Below, one piece after another: positions 1-6,196 of a stretch of DNA of 6,708 nucleotides. The stretch is from the NCBI GenBank assembly GCA_005777415.1, contig SXMI01000042.1, positions 1 to 6,708 of the forward strand, read 5' to 3'. The position numbers and the translations under genes were made by a program. The notes under the pieces were generated by a model that did not search any database, was not told the origin of the DNA, and saw nothing but the letters and a program-made list of their open reading frames with translations. Source of the stretch: Actinomycetota bacterium. Lineage in GTDB: Bacteria; Actinomycetota; Acidimicrobiia; Acidimicrobiales; Microtrichaceae. Within the stretch, counting starts at the first letter, position 1, and every line of letters begins with the position of its first letter.

Positions 1-975
1 GATCCCGGCCACCGATCCGAACTCGTCGAGCACCACGGCGAACTGGCCGGCCTCGGCCTGGAGGGTCTCCATGAGCTCGTCGAGGCCCAGGGTCTCGGGC
101 ACCATCCGGACCCGACGCAGGAGGGCGGTGAGCGGCTCGCGGCGTCGACGCTCCGGCGGCAGCCCCAGTACGTCCTTGACGTGCACGACCCCCTCGATGC
201 CGTCGATGTCACCGGAGACGACAGGGAACCGAGACAGCCCGGTCCGCCGCGACGCGTCGAGGAGGTCACCGGTCGTGCCGTCGACGGCGAGCACCTCCAC
301 CTGCTGCCGCGGGGTCATCGCGTCCGCGGCGTTCTTCTCGCCGAACCTGAAGGCCCGGTGGAGGAGGTTCGCCTGGGTGGGTGCCATGGAGCCGTGTTCC
401 TCGGCGTTGCGGACGAGCCGGCGCAGCTCCTCCCGGCTGCGCACCGCCGAGAGCTCCTCGGCGGGCTCCATGCCGAACACGCGGAGGAGCCGCTCCGCGG
501 CGGCGTTGCAGACGGCGATCACCGGTCGGAACACGGTGTCGAAGATCCGCATCGCCGGTGCCAGACGCATGGTCGTGTCCATGGGTCGGGCCACGGCGAT
601 CCCCTTCGGGACGAGCTCGCCGACGACCATCTGGACCACCGTGGTCAACAACAGCGCCACCGCCACCGACCAGGCGACACCGCTGCGCTCACCGAACACC
701 GCCTCGAGGCCCGGGGCCACGAGGGGGGCGACCACCGGCTCGGCCAGGACACCGAGACCGAGGCTGACGACGGTGATGCCGAACTGGGCGCCGCTGAGGT
801 GGAACGAGAGGTGCTCGAGCATCCCGGCGACCACCCCGGCCCGGCGCGACCCCTGCTCGGCCTGGACCCGGACCTGGGCCCGGTCCACGGCGACGATGGC
901 GAACTCGACCGCGACGAAGAAGGCGTTGGCGGCGACCAGCAGGACGACGGCGCCGAGGCCGACGGCGACGCTCAC
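1..975 (-). CDS. CorC/HlyC family membrane protein with DUF21 (CNNM) and CBS domains, C-terminus cut by window edge
   Basis: The visible 325 residues match the hemolysin-C/CorC family, proteins of the cytoplasmic membrane linked to Mg2+/Co2+ efflux or divalent-metal homeostasis. A hydrophobic first helix (about residues 4-22, containing ANAFFVAVEFAIVAVDR) opens a DUF21 region with further hydrophobic segments near 55-75 and 99-118. It ends in the family hallmark GELVPK at 119-124. Two CBS motifs follow, one starting at MTPR (220-223) and one around VVHVKDVLG (263-271). The end of the visible part, VVLDEFGSVAG (314-324), is the stretch that normally precedes the second half of the CBS pair and the C-terminal CorC_HlyC domain, both outside the window. 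I chose GTG at 975 because it puts the first helix at the very N-terminus, as usual; no other standard start lies in frame between it and the regulator gene. It has no nearby Shine-Dalgarno and overlaps the stop of a 25-codon ORF, so coupling is possible. It is transcribed divergently from the MarR operon. Ion-transport function is family knowledge, not shown here. Confidence 0.9.
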   Translation of the reverse strand, partial: MSVAVGLGAVVLLVAANAFFVAVEFAIVAVDRAQVRVQAEQGSRRAGVVAGMLEHLSFHLSGAQFGITVVSLGLGVLAEPVVAPLVAPGLEAVFGERSGVAWSVAVALLLTTVVQMVVGELVPKGIAVARPMDTTMRLAPAMRIFDTVFRPVIAVCNAAAERLLRVFGMEPAEELSAVRSREELRRLVRNAEEHGSMAPTQANLLHRAFRFGEKNAADAMTPRQQVEVLAVDGTTGDLLDASRRTGLSRFPVVSGDIDGIEGVVHVKDVLGLPPERRRREPLTALLRRVRMVPETLGLDELMETLQAEAGQFAVVLDEFGSVAGI

Positions 976-1049
976 CAGCGGGCGGGGACGGAACCCACGG
1001 TCCCGGGCACGGCGTGCGGCACCTCCGGAGTGTAGGACCGGTCCGACAT
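972..1049 (-). CDS. Candidate 25-residue leader ORF translationally coupled to the CorC-type gene
   Basis: This short ORF (MSDRSYTPEVPHAVPGTVGSVPARW, split here as MSDRSYTPEVPHAVPG then TVGSVPARW) starts with ATG. It has a Shine-Dalgarno-like GAGG six bases upstream. Its TGA stop overlaps the GTG start of the CorC-type gene in a GTGA junction, the same arrangement that links the genes of the neighbouring operon. The CorC-type start has no ribosome binding site of its own, so the ORF could deliver ribosomes to it. The peptide is Pro/Val-rich, has no membrane segment, and resembles nothing I recognise. Alternatives are a chance ORF, or a true N-terminus joined to the CorC frame by a frameshift or sequencing error. 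Existence as a gene is inference. Confidence 0.3.
   Translation of the reverse strand: MSDRSYTPEVPHAVPGTVGSVPARW
1031..1048. promoter_or_regulatory. 18-bp imperfect palindrome, candidate MarR operator
   Basis: The sequence TGTAGGACCGGTCCGACA is an inverted repeat in which eight of nine base pairs match (only A1034/G1045 fail); its core GGACCGGTCC is a perfect 10-bp palindrome. MarR dimers typically bind palindromes of about 16-20 bp close to their own promoter. This one sits between the divergent genes, 51-68 bp upstream of the regulator start, and overlaps the ATG of the leader ORF on the other strand. Binding here could affect the CorC-side transcript more directly than the regulator's promoter. 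Operator function is inference. Confidence 0.4.
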
Positions 1050-1055
1050 CCCCCG

Positions 1056-1059
1056 CCTC
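1056..1059 (-). promoter_or_regulatory. Shine-Dalgarno-like GAGG for the leader ORF
   Basis: The minus strand reads GAGGCGGGGGATG, placing GAGG six bases before the ATG at 1049. This is the clearest ribosome-binding signal in the divergent region. It favours translation starting at the short leader ORF rather than directly at the CorC-type GTG at 975, which has only pyrimidine-rich sequence in front. Confidence 0.4.
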
Positions 1060-1061
1060 GA

Positions 1062-1080
1062 TCCTTCGACGGCCGAAGGA
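1062..1080. promoter_or_regulatory. 7-bp inverted repeat with 5-bp spacer upstream of marR-like gene, candidate operator
   Basis: The arms TCCTTCG (1062-1068) and CGAAGGA (1074-1080) are perfect reverse complements separated by ACGGC. If the regulator transcript starts at its GTG (1099), this element covers roughly -37 to -19. A bound dimer there would block the -35 region, the classic site of MarR autorepression. It also lies just downstream of the -10-like box on the minus strand. It could instead form a weak hairpin in the minus-strand leader RNA. No binding evidence is available. Confidence 0.4.
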
Positions 1081-1082
1081 CC

Positions 1083-1088
1083 ACGGTA
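1083..1088 (-). promoter_or_regulatory. -10-like box TACCGT for the divergent CorC-side transcript
   Basis: On the minus strand TACCGT matches TANNNT and would place a transcription start near 1076. That gives a leader of about 27 bases before the ATG of the short ORF at 1049. It overlaps the plus-strand -10-like box by two bases, so the divergent promoters would be back to back and could exclude each other. A TANNNT match alone is weak evidence. Confidence 0.25.
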
Positions 1089-1092
1089 CGCT
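1087..1092 (+). promoter_or_regulatory. -10-like box TACGCT of a probable leaderless promoter for the MarR operon
   Basis: TACGCT fits the actinobacterial TANNNT -10 pattern and ends six bases before the GTG at 1099, so transcription would begin at or next to the start codon. The bases between them are nearly all C, with no Shine-Dalgarno, as expected of a leaderless message. No convincing -35 is seen; the inverted repeat at 1062-1080 occupies that position. Confidence 0.45.
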
Positions 1093-1098
1093 CCCCCC

Positions 1099-1560
1099 GT
1101 GCCGAGCGAACGGGACCGCCGCAACGCCGATGCCGTTCGGGCTGCGGCCCGCCTCGCCAAGGTGGCGGGCACAGCGCTCGCCGAGGGCGACCTGACCCTG
1201 GCGCAGTACCGGGTGCTCGTGTTCCTCGACGCAGGGGCGCGACCTGCGACCCAGGTGGCGCAGCTGCTCGACGTCACGCCCCCGACCGTGACCTCGCTCG
1301 TGGACGCACTCGAGTCCCGCGGACTGGTCGCCCGCAGCGCCGACCCCGGTGACCGCCGCCGGGTGGTCTGCTCGCTCACCCCGGCCGGCCGCAGGGCGCT
1401 GCAGCGGGGCGACGGACTCGTGGGCGAACGACTCGGTCGGCTGCTCGATCGACTCACCCCCGGCGAGGCGGAACAGGTCGTGTCCGGCCTGGAGGCCCTG
1501 AACCGGGCCATGGAGCTGGCGCTGGCCGACCGGTTCGGCCGACCCGGCGACCCCGGATGA
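1099..1560 (+). CDS. MarR-family transcriptional regulator
   Basis: The 153-residue protein has the usual length and layout of a MarR repressor, a cytoplasmic homodimer that releases DNA on binding a small ligand or on oxidation. An N-terminal dimerisation helix is followed by a winged helix-turn-helix: LTLAQYRVLVFLDA, then ATQVAQLLDVTPPTVTSLVDALESRGLV with the recognition helix around residues 60-73. The wing carries the family signature DPGDRRR at 82-88, followed by SLTPAGRRAL. A C-terminal helical segment completes the dimer interface. The start is GTG; there is no Shine-Dalgarno, but a -10-like box six bases upstream suggests leaderless expression. Its TGA overlaps the ATG of the first exporter gene (ATGA), so it is the first gene of the operon and most likely represses it and itself. 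No cysteine lies in the DNA-binding domain core; Cys near residue 92 (VVCSLTP) sits in the wing, so thiol sensing is possible but unsupported. The ligand is unknown. Confidence 0.93.
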   Translation: MPSERDRRNADAVRAAARLAKVAGTALAEGDLTLAQYRVLVFLDAGARPATQVAQLLDVTPPTVTSLVDALESRGLVARSADPGDRRRVVCSLTPAGRRALQRGDGLVGERLGRLLDRLTPGEAEQVVSGLEALNRAMELALADRFGRPGDPG

Positions 1561-3410
1561 CGGACCTCCTCGGCCCCTCGACCGGCTCCCCGGGCCCGGC
1601 GCTGCCGCCGGTCCGGGCATCCGAGGGACTCCGACTCGGGTGGATCCGCCGGCTGTGGCCGGTACTCGCACCCCAACGGGGCGTCGTCGTCACGTCGTTC
1701 CTCGTCGGGCTCGTCTCGCTGTCGATCAGCGTGGCCGTGCCGACGATCGTCGGGGTGACCATCGACGACGCGATCGCCAGCACCGCCCAGCCGCTCGGCC
1801 CCTTCCTGATCGCACTCGCCGTGCTGGCCGTCGCCCGTGGCGTCCTGAGCGCGGGCTACCGGTACGGGCTCTATCGGACGGCGTACCGGGTCGAGGTCGA
1901 CCTGCGCACCACCCTGTTCCGCCACTACGCCGGCCTGTCGTTCTCCAGCTTCGACCGGCTCCAGACCGGTCAGCTCCTCAGCCGGGCGCAGTCCGACGTC
2001 CGGTCGGTGCAGCTCTACCTGGCCGTGGCACCGCTGATCCTGACCGCGATCATCTCGTTCGTCCTCGCCATCGGCGTGATGCTCGCCACGAGCGCGCTCC
2101 TGACGCTGGTGGCGGTCATCGCGCTCCCGGGCGTCTACGCCGTCGGGGTCGCCCTGCGGAACCGCCTCTTCCCGCTCAGCTGGATCATCCAGGGCCGACA
2201 GGCCGAGGTGACCGGAGTCGTCGAGGAGAGTGTGGCCGGTGTCCGGGTGGTGCAGTCCTGCGCCGCCGAAGACCGTCAGCTCCGGGCCATGGCGACGGCG
2301 GCCCGACGGCTCCGGTGGGCGAACGTGGAGCAGGGTCGCATCCGCGCCCGCCTGGCCCCGCTGCTCGAGAACCTGCCCCGGATCGGGTCCGTCCTCGTCC
2401 TCCTCGTCGGTGGCTGGCTCGTCATCGACGGCCGGCTCGAGATCGGCGCCATCGTCGCGTTCAACGCGTACATCGTCCTGCTCCAGGTCCCCTTCCGGTT
2501 CCTCGGGTTCTTCCTGATCCTCGGCCAGCGGGCTCGCGCCAGCGCCGAACGGATCTTCGAGATCCTCGACGAGCAGCCCGAGATCACCGACCCCGAGGTC
2601 CCCCTCGAGCCGGTGGCCCGGGACGGACGGATCGAACTGCGCGACGTGCGCTTCGGCTATGGCGACGGGCCCGACCTCCTCCGGGGGGTCGACCTGGTCG
2701 TCGAGGCCGGCGAGACGGTGGCGATCGTCGGGGCGACGGGGAGCGGCAAGTCGACCCTGGCCCGACTCCTCTGCCGCTACTACGACCCGCGCTCGGGCGC
2801 CGTCCTGCTCGACGGTGTCGACCTGCGCGACCAGACCGTCGAGCAGGTTCGTCGATCCGTGGTCGTGGTCCCCGACGAGCCGTTCCTGTTCGCCGCGTCG
2901 CTGCTCGAGAACCTGGCCTACGGGCGGCCGGACCTGGTTCCCGGTGACGACACCGTGCCCGACGAGATCCTCCGGGCGGCCGAGGCCGTCGACGCGGCCG
3001 GGTTCGTCGAGGCTGCGGCCGAGGGGTGGAGCACCCCGGTCGGAGAGCGTGGAGCGACGCTCTCCGGGGGTCAACGGCAGCGACTGGCCCTGGGGCGCGC
3101 CCTCCTGGTCGACCCCGAGGTGCTCGTGCTGGACGACGCGACCAGCGCCATCGACGTGCAGGTCGAGGCCCGCATCCACCGGGCGCTCACCACCATCCGG
3201 GCGAACCGGACCCTGGTGCTGATCGCCCACCGACTGTCCACGATCACGCTGGCGTCCCGGGTGGTGCTCCTCGACGACGGGGTGATCGTCGCCAGCGGCA
3301 CCCACGCCGAACTGCTCGCCGGCGTGCCCCGGTACCGGGAGATCCTGGCGTCGAGCGTCGCCGAGGACCACGAGCCAGCGGTCGATGCCGACGGCGGGGC
3401 GACGCCGTGA
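1557..3410 (+). CDS. Half-size ABC exporter (permease-ATPase fusion), degenerate-site subunit of a heterodimer
   Basis: The 617 residues form a type IV (B-type) ABC exporter half: six membrane helices (about 43-66, 82-101, 154-177, 178-198, 279-294, 298-322) followed by a nucleotide-binding domain. The ATPase motifs are Walker A GATGSGKST (392-400), signature LSGGQ (502-506), Walker B VLVLDD (522-527) and H-loop His558. Two catalytic positions deviate. The usual catalytic Glu after Walker B is Asp527. The Q-loop reads VVPDEPFLF, with Asp440 where Gln is normal. Such losses mark the degenerate-site partner of heterodimeric exporters such as TM287/288, LmrCD or BmrCD. Here the consensus Glu and Gln are supplied by the next gene. 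The ATG start overlaps the regulator stop (ATGA) and has no Shine-Dalgarno, so translation is probably coupled. MarR control and exporter fold suggest efflux of a drug, lipid or toxic metabolite; the substrate is not readable. Confidence 0.93.
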   Translation: MTDLLGPSTGSPGPALPPVRASEGLRLGWIRRLWPVLAPQRGVVVTSFLVGLVSLSISVAVPTIVGVTIDDAIASTAQPLGPFLIALAVLAVARGVLSAGYRYGLYRTAYRVEVDLRTTLFRHYAGLSFSSFDRLQTGQLLSRAQSDVRSVQLYLAVAPLILTAIISFVLAIGVMLATSALLTLVAVIALPGVYAVGVALRNRLFPLSWIIQGRQAEVTGVVEESVAGVRVVQSCAAEDRQLRAMATAARRLRWANVEQGRIRARLAPLLENLPRIGSVLVLLVGGWLVIDGRLEIGAIVAFNAYIVLLQVPFRFLGFFLILGQRARASAERIFEILDEQPEITDPEVPLEPVARDGRIELRDVRFGYGDGPDLLRGVDLVVEAGETVAIVGATGSGKSTLARLLCRYYDPRSGAVLLDGVDLRDQTVEQVRRSVVVVPDEPFLFAASLLENLAYGRPDLVPGDDTVPDEILRAAEAVDAAGFVEAAAEGWSTPVGERGATLSGGQRQRLALGRALLVDPEVLVLDDATSAIDVQVEARIHRALTTIRANRTLVLIAHRLSTITLASRVVLLDDGVIVASGTHAELLAGVPRYREILASSVAEDHEPAVDADGGATP

Positions 3411-5383
3411 GCATGGGCCCACCTCCGGGGTCGCCGCTCGGCGGCCCGGTCGCCACCGGGCTCCCGTTCGCCGGGATCCCGCCGGAACTGGCGGACCGGG
3501 CCCAGTTGATCCTCGACCGTGAACCACCGGCCGAACCCGAGGTTCCCGCCTTCTCACACCGGGCACCGGCCCCGGACCCGTTCACCTTCCGTCGATTCCT
3601 CTGGCCGAGCCGCTGGTCGCTGCTCGGCGCCCTCGTGCTCGTCGCCGCCGAGACCGCGGCGCTGCTCGCCGGCCCCCTGCTCGTCCAGGTCGGGGTCGAC
3701 CGGGGCATCACGGCCGGCGACCTGCGGGTCGTGGTCGTCGTGTCCCTCGCCTACCTCGGCGTCATCGCTGCCAACATGGTGCTCGGTTGGGCCCGCACCA
3801 ACGTGACGACCCGAATCGGCGAACGGCTGATGGAGCGCCTGCGGAACCGGCTGTTCCGTCACCTGCAGCGCCTGTCGCTCGACTTCTACGAGCGGGAGCC
3901 GGCCGGTGTGATCACGACCCGGCTGACCAGCGACGTCGACAACCTGACCGCGCTGTTCCAGGAGGGTCTGGTCCAGATGGCCGTGCAGGGGCTCACGGTG
4001 GTGGTGATCGCGTCGCTGCTGCTGCTGCTCGACCTGCGCATGGGACTCGTCGTCCTGTTCGCCGTCGTGCCGGCGCTCGTCGCCACGTCGATCTGGTACC
4101 GGCACAGCTCCAGCCGGGGCTACGACCTGGTGCGCGACCGGATCGCCGGGGTCATGGCCGACCTGCAGGAGAACCTGGCCGGCGTGCGGACGGTGGCATC
4201 GTTCCACCGCGGCCGCCACAACACCGCGGTGCACGAGTCGCTCGCCGAGGACTACTACCTGGCCAACCTCCGGACCGCCCGGAGCGGCGCGATCTTCGGA
4301 TCGGTCGGCGAGGCGCTCGGCATCCTCGGCCAGGTCGTGGTGCTGGCGATCGGCGGGATGCAGGTGCGGTCGGGTGACCTCAGCCTGGGTCGACTCGTCA
4401 GCACGCTGCTGTACCTGGGCCTGCTGTTCGCCCCCGTCCAGCAACTCGTGCAGCTGTCCACGACGTACCAGCAGGGTCGGTCCTCGTCGCGGAAGCTCGC
4501 CGAACTGCTCGCCGAGGAACCGAGCGTCGTCGAGGCCCCCGGCGCCCGCCCGCTGCCGCCCATCGAGGGGCGTCTGGAACTGCGCGACGTGGGCTTCGCC
4601 TACCGGAGCACCCGGGCCGGACCCGACGGGAACGGGACCGGGTCGGCACCGATGGTGCTGGAGCACCTCGACCTCGACGTCGCCGCCGGCGAGACCGTGG
4701 CCGTGGTCGGCCCGACAGGAGCGGGCAAGTCGACCGTGGCCAAGCTCCTCGCCCGTTCCGCCGACCCGACCCACGGGTCGGTCCGGGTCGACGGGGTCGA
4801 CCTCCGGGAGGTGACGGTGTCCTCGCTGCGGCATCAGCTCGGCGTCGTCCCCCAGGAGCCGTTCCTCTTCCACGGCACCGTTCGGGACAACCTCACGGTG
4901 GGACGTCCCGACGCGACCGACGACGAGTTGAACCGGGCCTGCGCGGACCTGGGGGTGGACGACCTGATCGCCCGACTGCCCGACGGCTACGACACCGCCG
5001 TCCACGAGCGCGGGGTGTCGCTGTCGGCCGGCGAGCGCCAGCTGCTCAGCCTGGCCCGAGCATTCGTGTCGCGGCCCCGGGTGCTGATCCTGGACGAGGC
5101 CACCTCCAACCTGGACCCCCGATCCGAACGACGGGTCGAGGCGGCGCTCGACACCCTGCTCGAGGGCCGGACCGCCGTGATCGTGGTGCACCGGCTCTCC
5201 ACCGCCCGACGAGCCGACCGGATCGCCGTGGTCGACCGGACGACGGCGGCCGGCTCGGCCCGGGTCGTCGAGCTCGGGACGCACGACGAGCTGGTCGCGG
5301 CCGGTGGGATCTACGCGTCGATGTGGGCCACCTGGGAGGAGCACCTTCACGACGACCCGAGCACGCCGGCGGCCGGGTCGTGA
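3407..5383 (+). CDS. Half-size ABC exporter (permease-ATPase fusion), catalytic subunit of the heterodimer
   Basis: The 658-residue protein starts at a GTG that overlaps the upstream stop (GTGA); an ATG two codons later (3413) is the alternative. A soluble N-terminal extension of about 58 residues (FAGIPPELADRAQLIL then a Pro-rich stretch) precedes six membrane helices (about 68-92, 107-125, 190-208, 211-229, 298-316, 324-345). The ATPase domain has Walker A GPTGAGKST (435-443), Q-loop Gln483 in VVPQEPFLF, Walker B VLILDE (559-564) with catalytic Glu564, and H-loop His595. Its signature is LSAGE (539-543), not LSGGQ. Paired with the preceding subunit, its Walker motifs would face the partner's perfect LSGGQ and form the hydrolytic site. 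Its own weak signature would complete the degenerate site. A Gly-rich insert (STRAGPDGNGTGSAP) follows the A-loop Tyr in FAYR. Efflux driven by ATP is family knowledge; substrate unknown. Confidence 0.93.
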   Translation: MSMGPPPGSPLGGPVATGLPFAGIPPELADRAQLILDREPPAEPEVPAFSHRAPAPDPFTFRRFLWPSRWSLLGALVLVAAETAALLAGPLLVQVGVDRGITAGDLRVVVVVSLAYLGVIAANMVLGWARTNVTTRIGERLMERLRNRLFRHLQRLSLDFYEREPAGVITTRLTSDVDNLTALFQEGLVQMAVQGLTVVVIASLLLLLDLRMGLVVLFAVVPALVATSIWYRHSSSRGYDLVRDRIAGVMADLQENLAGVRTVASFHRGRHNTAVHESLAEDYYLANLRTARSGAIFGSVGEALGILGQVVVLAIGGMQVRSGDLSLGRLVSTLLYLGLLFAPVQQLVQLSTTYQQGRSSSRKLAELLAEEPSVVEAPGARPLPPIEGRLELRDVGFAYRSTRAGPDGNGTGSAPMVLEHLDLDVAAGETVAVVGPTGAGKSTVAKLLARSADPTHGSVRVDGVDLREVTVSSLRHQLGVVPQEPFLFHGTVRDNLTVGRPDATDDELNRACADLGVDDLIARLPDGYDTAVHERGVSLSAGERQLLSLARAFVSRPRVLILDEATSNLDPRSERRVEAALDTLLEGRTAVIVVHRLSTARRADRIAVVDRTTAAGSARVVELGTHDELVAAGGIYASMWATWEEHLHDDPSTPAAGS

Positions 5384-6183
5384 CCGACACCACGGTCCTC
5401 GAGCTCCACGACGTCGGACTGACCCGGAACGGACGCATCCTCCTCGACGGGGTCGACTGGACCGTCACGGCCGGGTCCAGCTGGGTGGTGCTGGGGCCGA
5501 ACGGGTCGGGCAAGACGTCGCTCGCGCGGATCGCCTCCCTCTACGAACACCCGAGCCGGGGCACCGTCGACGTGCTCGGCGAACGGCTCGGGCGGACCGA
5601 CGTCCGATCCCTGCGGGCCCGGGTGGCCCTGGTGTCGGCGGCCATGGCCGACCAGGTCCGCGGTGACCTCGATCCGCTCGACGTGGTGGTCACGGCGCGG
5701 CACGGAGCGCTCGAACCGTGGTGGCACACGTACACCGACGAGGACCGGGCCCGGGCCCGGGACTGCCTGGACGCACAGCACGTCGGCCACACGGTCGGGC
5801 GCCGGTTCGCGTCGCTCAGCTCGGGTGAGCGGCAGCGGGTGCTGCTCGCCCGGGCGCTGATCGGCGAGCCGTCCCTCGTGATCCTCGACGAGCCCGCAGC
5901 CGGACTGGACCTGGGCGGCCGGGAGGAGCTCGTGGAGCGGATGGCGGCGACGACCGCCCGAGCCGACGCACCGGCACTCGTGCTCGTCACCCACCACGTC
6001 GAGGAGATCCCGCCGACCGCCGAGCACCTGCTGGCGATCCGATCCGGCCGGGTCGTCGCCTCGGGGCCGATCGACACGACGCTCGACGCCGACCTGCTCG
6101 AGCGGCTGTTCGATGTCCGGGTCCGACTGCAGCACCGGAGCGGACGCTGGGCGATCGGACCCGCCCCGTCAGCGAGCAACTAA
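5380..6183 (+). CDS. Stand-alone ABC ATPase of the ModF/YlmA type (COG1119)
   Basis: The 267-residue protein is a single nucleotide-binding domain with no membrane segments. It has Walker A GPNGSGKTS (39-47), signature LSSGE (146-150), Walker B LVILDEP with catalytic Glu171, and His205-His206 in VTHHVEEIPP. The pairing of DEPAAGLDLGGREELVERM with VTHHVEEIPP, plus ALEPWWHTYT in the helical region, is typical of COG1119, annotated as ModF or YlmA. Most members are orphan ATPases of unclear function; molybdate transport should not be assumed. The Q-loop region reads LVSAAMADQ, without a Gln at the obvious position. I chose GTG at 5380 because it overlaps the exporter stop (GTGA) and leads straight into the first beta strand (VLELHDVGL). 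An upstream ATG at 5323 would add 19 residues lying inside the exporter gene and is less likely. It is the last gene of the operon. It has no cognate permease or binding protein, so a regulatory, repair or accessory role is as likely as transport. Confidence 0.88.
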   Translation: MTDTTVLELHDVGLTRNGRILLDGVDWTVTAGSSWVVLGPNGSGKTSLARIASLYEHPSRGTVDVLGERLGRTDVRSLRARVALVSAAMADQVRGDLDPLDVVVTARHGALEPWWHTYTDEDRARARDCLDAQHVGHTVGRRFASLSSGERQRVLLARALIGEPSLVILDEPAAGLDLGGREELVERMAATTARADAPALVLVTHHVEEIPPTAEHLLAIRSGRVVASGPIDTTLDADLLERLFDVRVRLQHRSGRWAIGPAPSASN

Positions 6184-6196
6184 GGGCGGTAGCCCT
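6183..6196. terminator. Small hairpin between convergent genes, weak terminator candidate
   Basis: AGGGC (6183-6187) and GCCCT (6192-6196) pair around a GGTA loop, giving a 5-bp stem in the 12-bp gap between the operon and glgX. It touches both stop codons. There is no T tract on either strand, so intrinsic termination would be weak; Rho or collision of converging transcripts may matter more. Confidence 0.3.

Noticed and set aside
1023..1030. CTCCGGAG palindrome containing a Shine-Dalgarno-like GGAGGT on the minus strand
   Set aside because: It lies about 48 bases before the CorC-type GTG, too far to act as its ribosome binding site, and no in-frame start follows at proper spacing; an 8-bp palindrome is expected by chance in GC-rich DNA.
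71..1195. Plus-strand 374-codon frame over the CorC-type gene
   Set aside because: Ser/Arg/Thr-rich shadow; the minus strand encodes GELVPK, CBS and DEFG motifs in order, which settles the coding strand.
1640..2947. 435-codon plus-strand frame inside exporter subunit 1
   Set aside because: Overlapping-frame artefact rich in Arg/Pro/Gly; the exporter frame carries all ABC motifs intact.
3026..3406. Extension of exporter subunit 2 upstream to an ATG at 3026
   Set aside because: It would overlap the ATPase domain of subunit 1 by about 380 bases and add Arg/Pro/Gly-rich residues unlike any exporter. GTG at 3407 with GTGA coupling fits far better.
972..3566. 864-codon open frame antisense to the regulator and first exporter
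   Set aside because: Low-complexity Arg/Gly/Pro/Asp-rich translation with no recognisable domain. It mirrors the codon bias of the sense genes, whose families are certain. Only its last 25 codons before the CorC-type start are kept as a leader-ORF candidate.
3554..5350. 598-codon open frame antisense to exporter subunit 2
   Set aside because: A GC-rich shadow: His/Gln/Asp/Arg-rich, no domain, no start signal, fully opposite a well-supported ABC gene.
5380..6183. Molybdate transport by the ModF-like ATPase
   Set aside because: No ModA, ModB or molybdenum-cofactor gene is present, and most COG1119 members are orphans; the name is a family label only.
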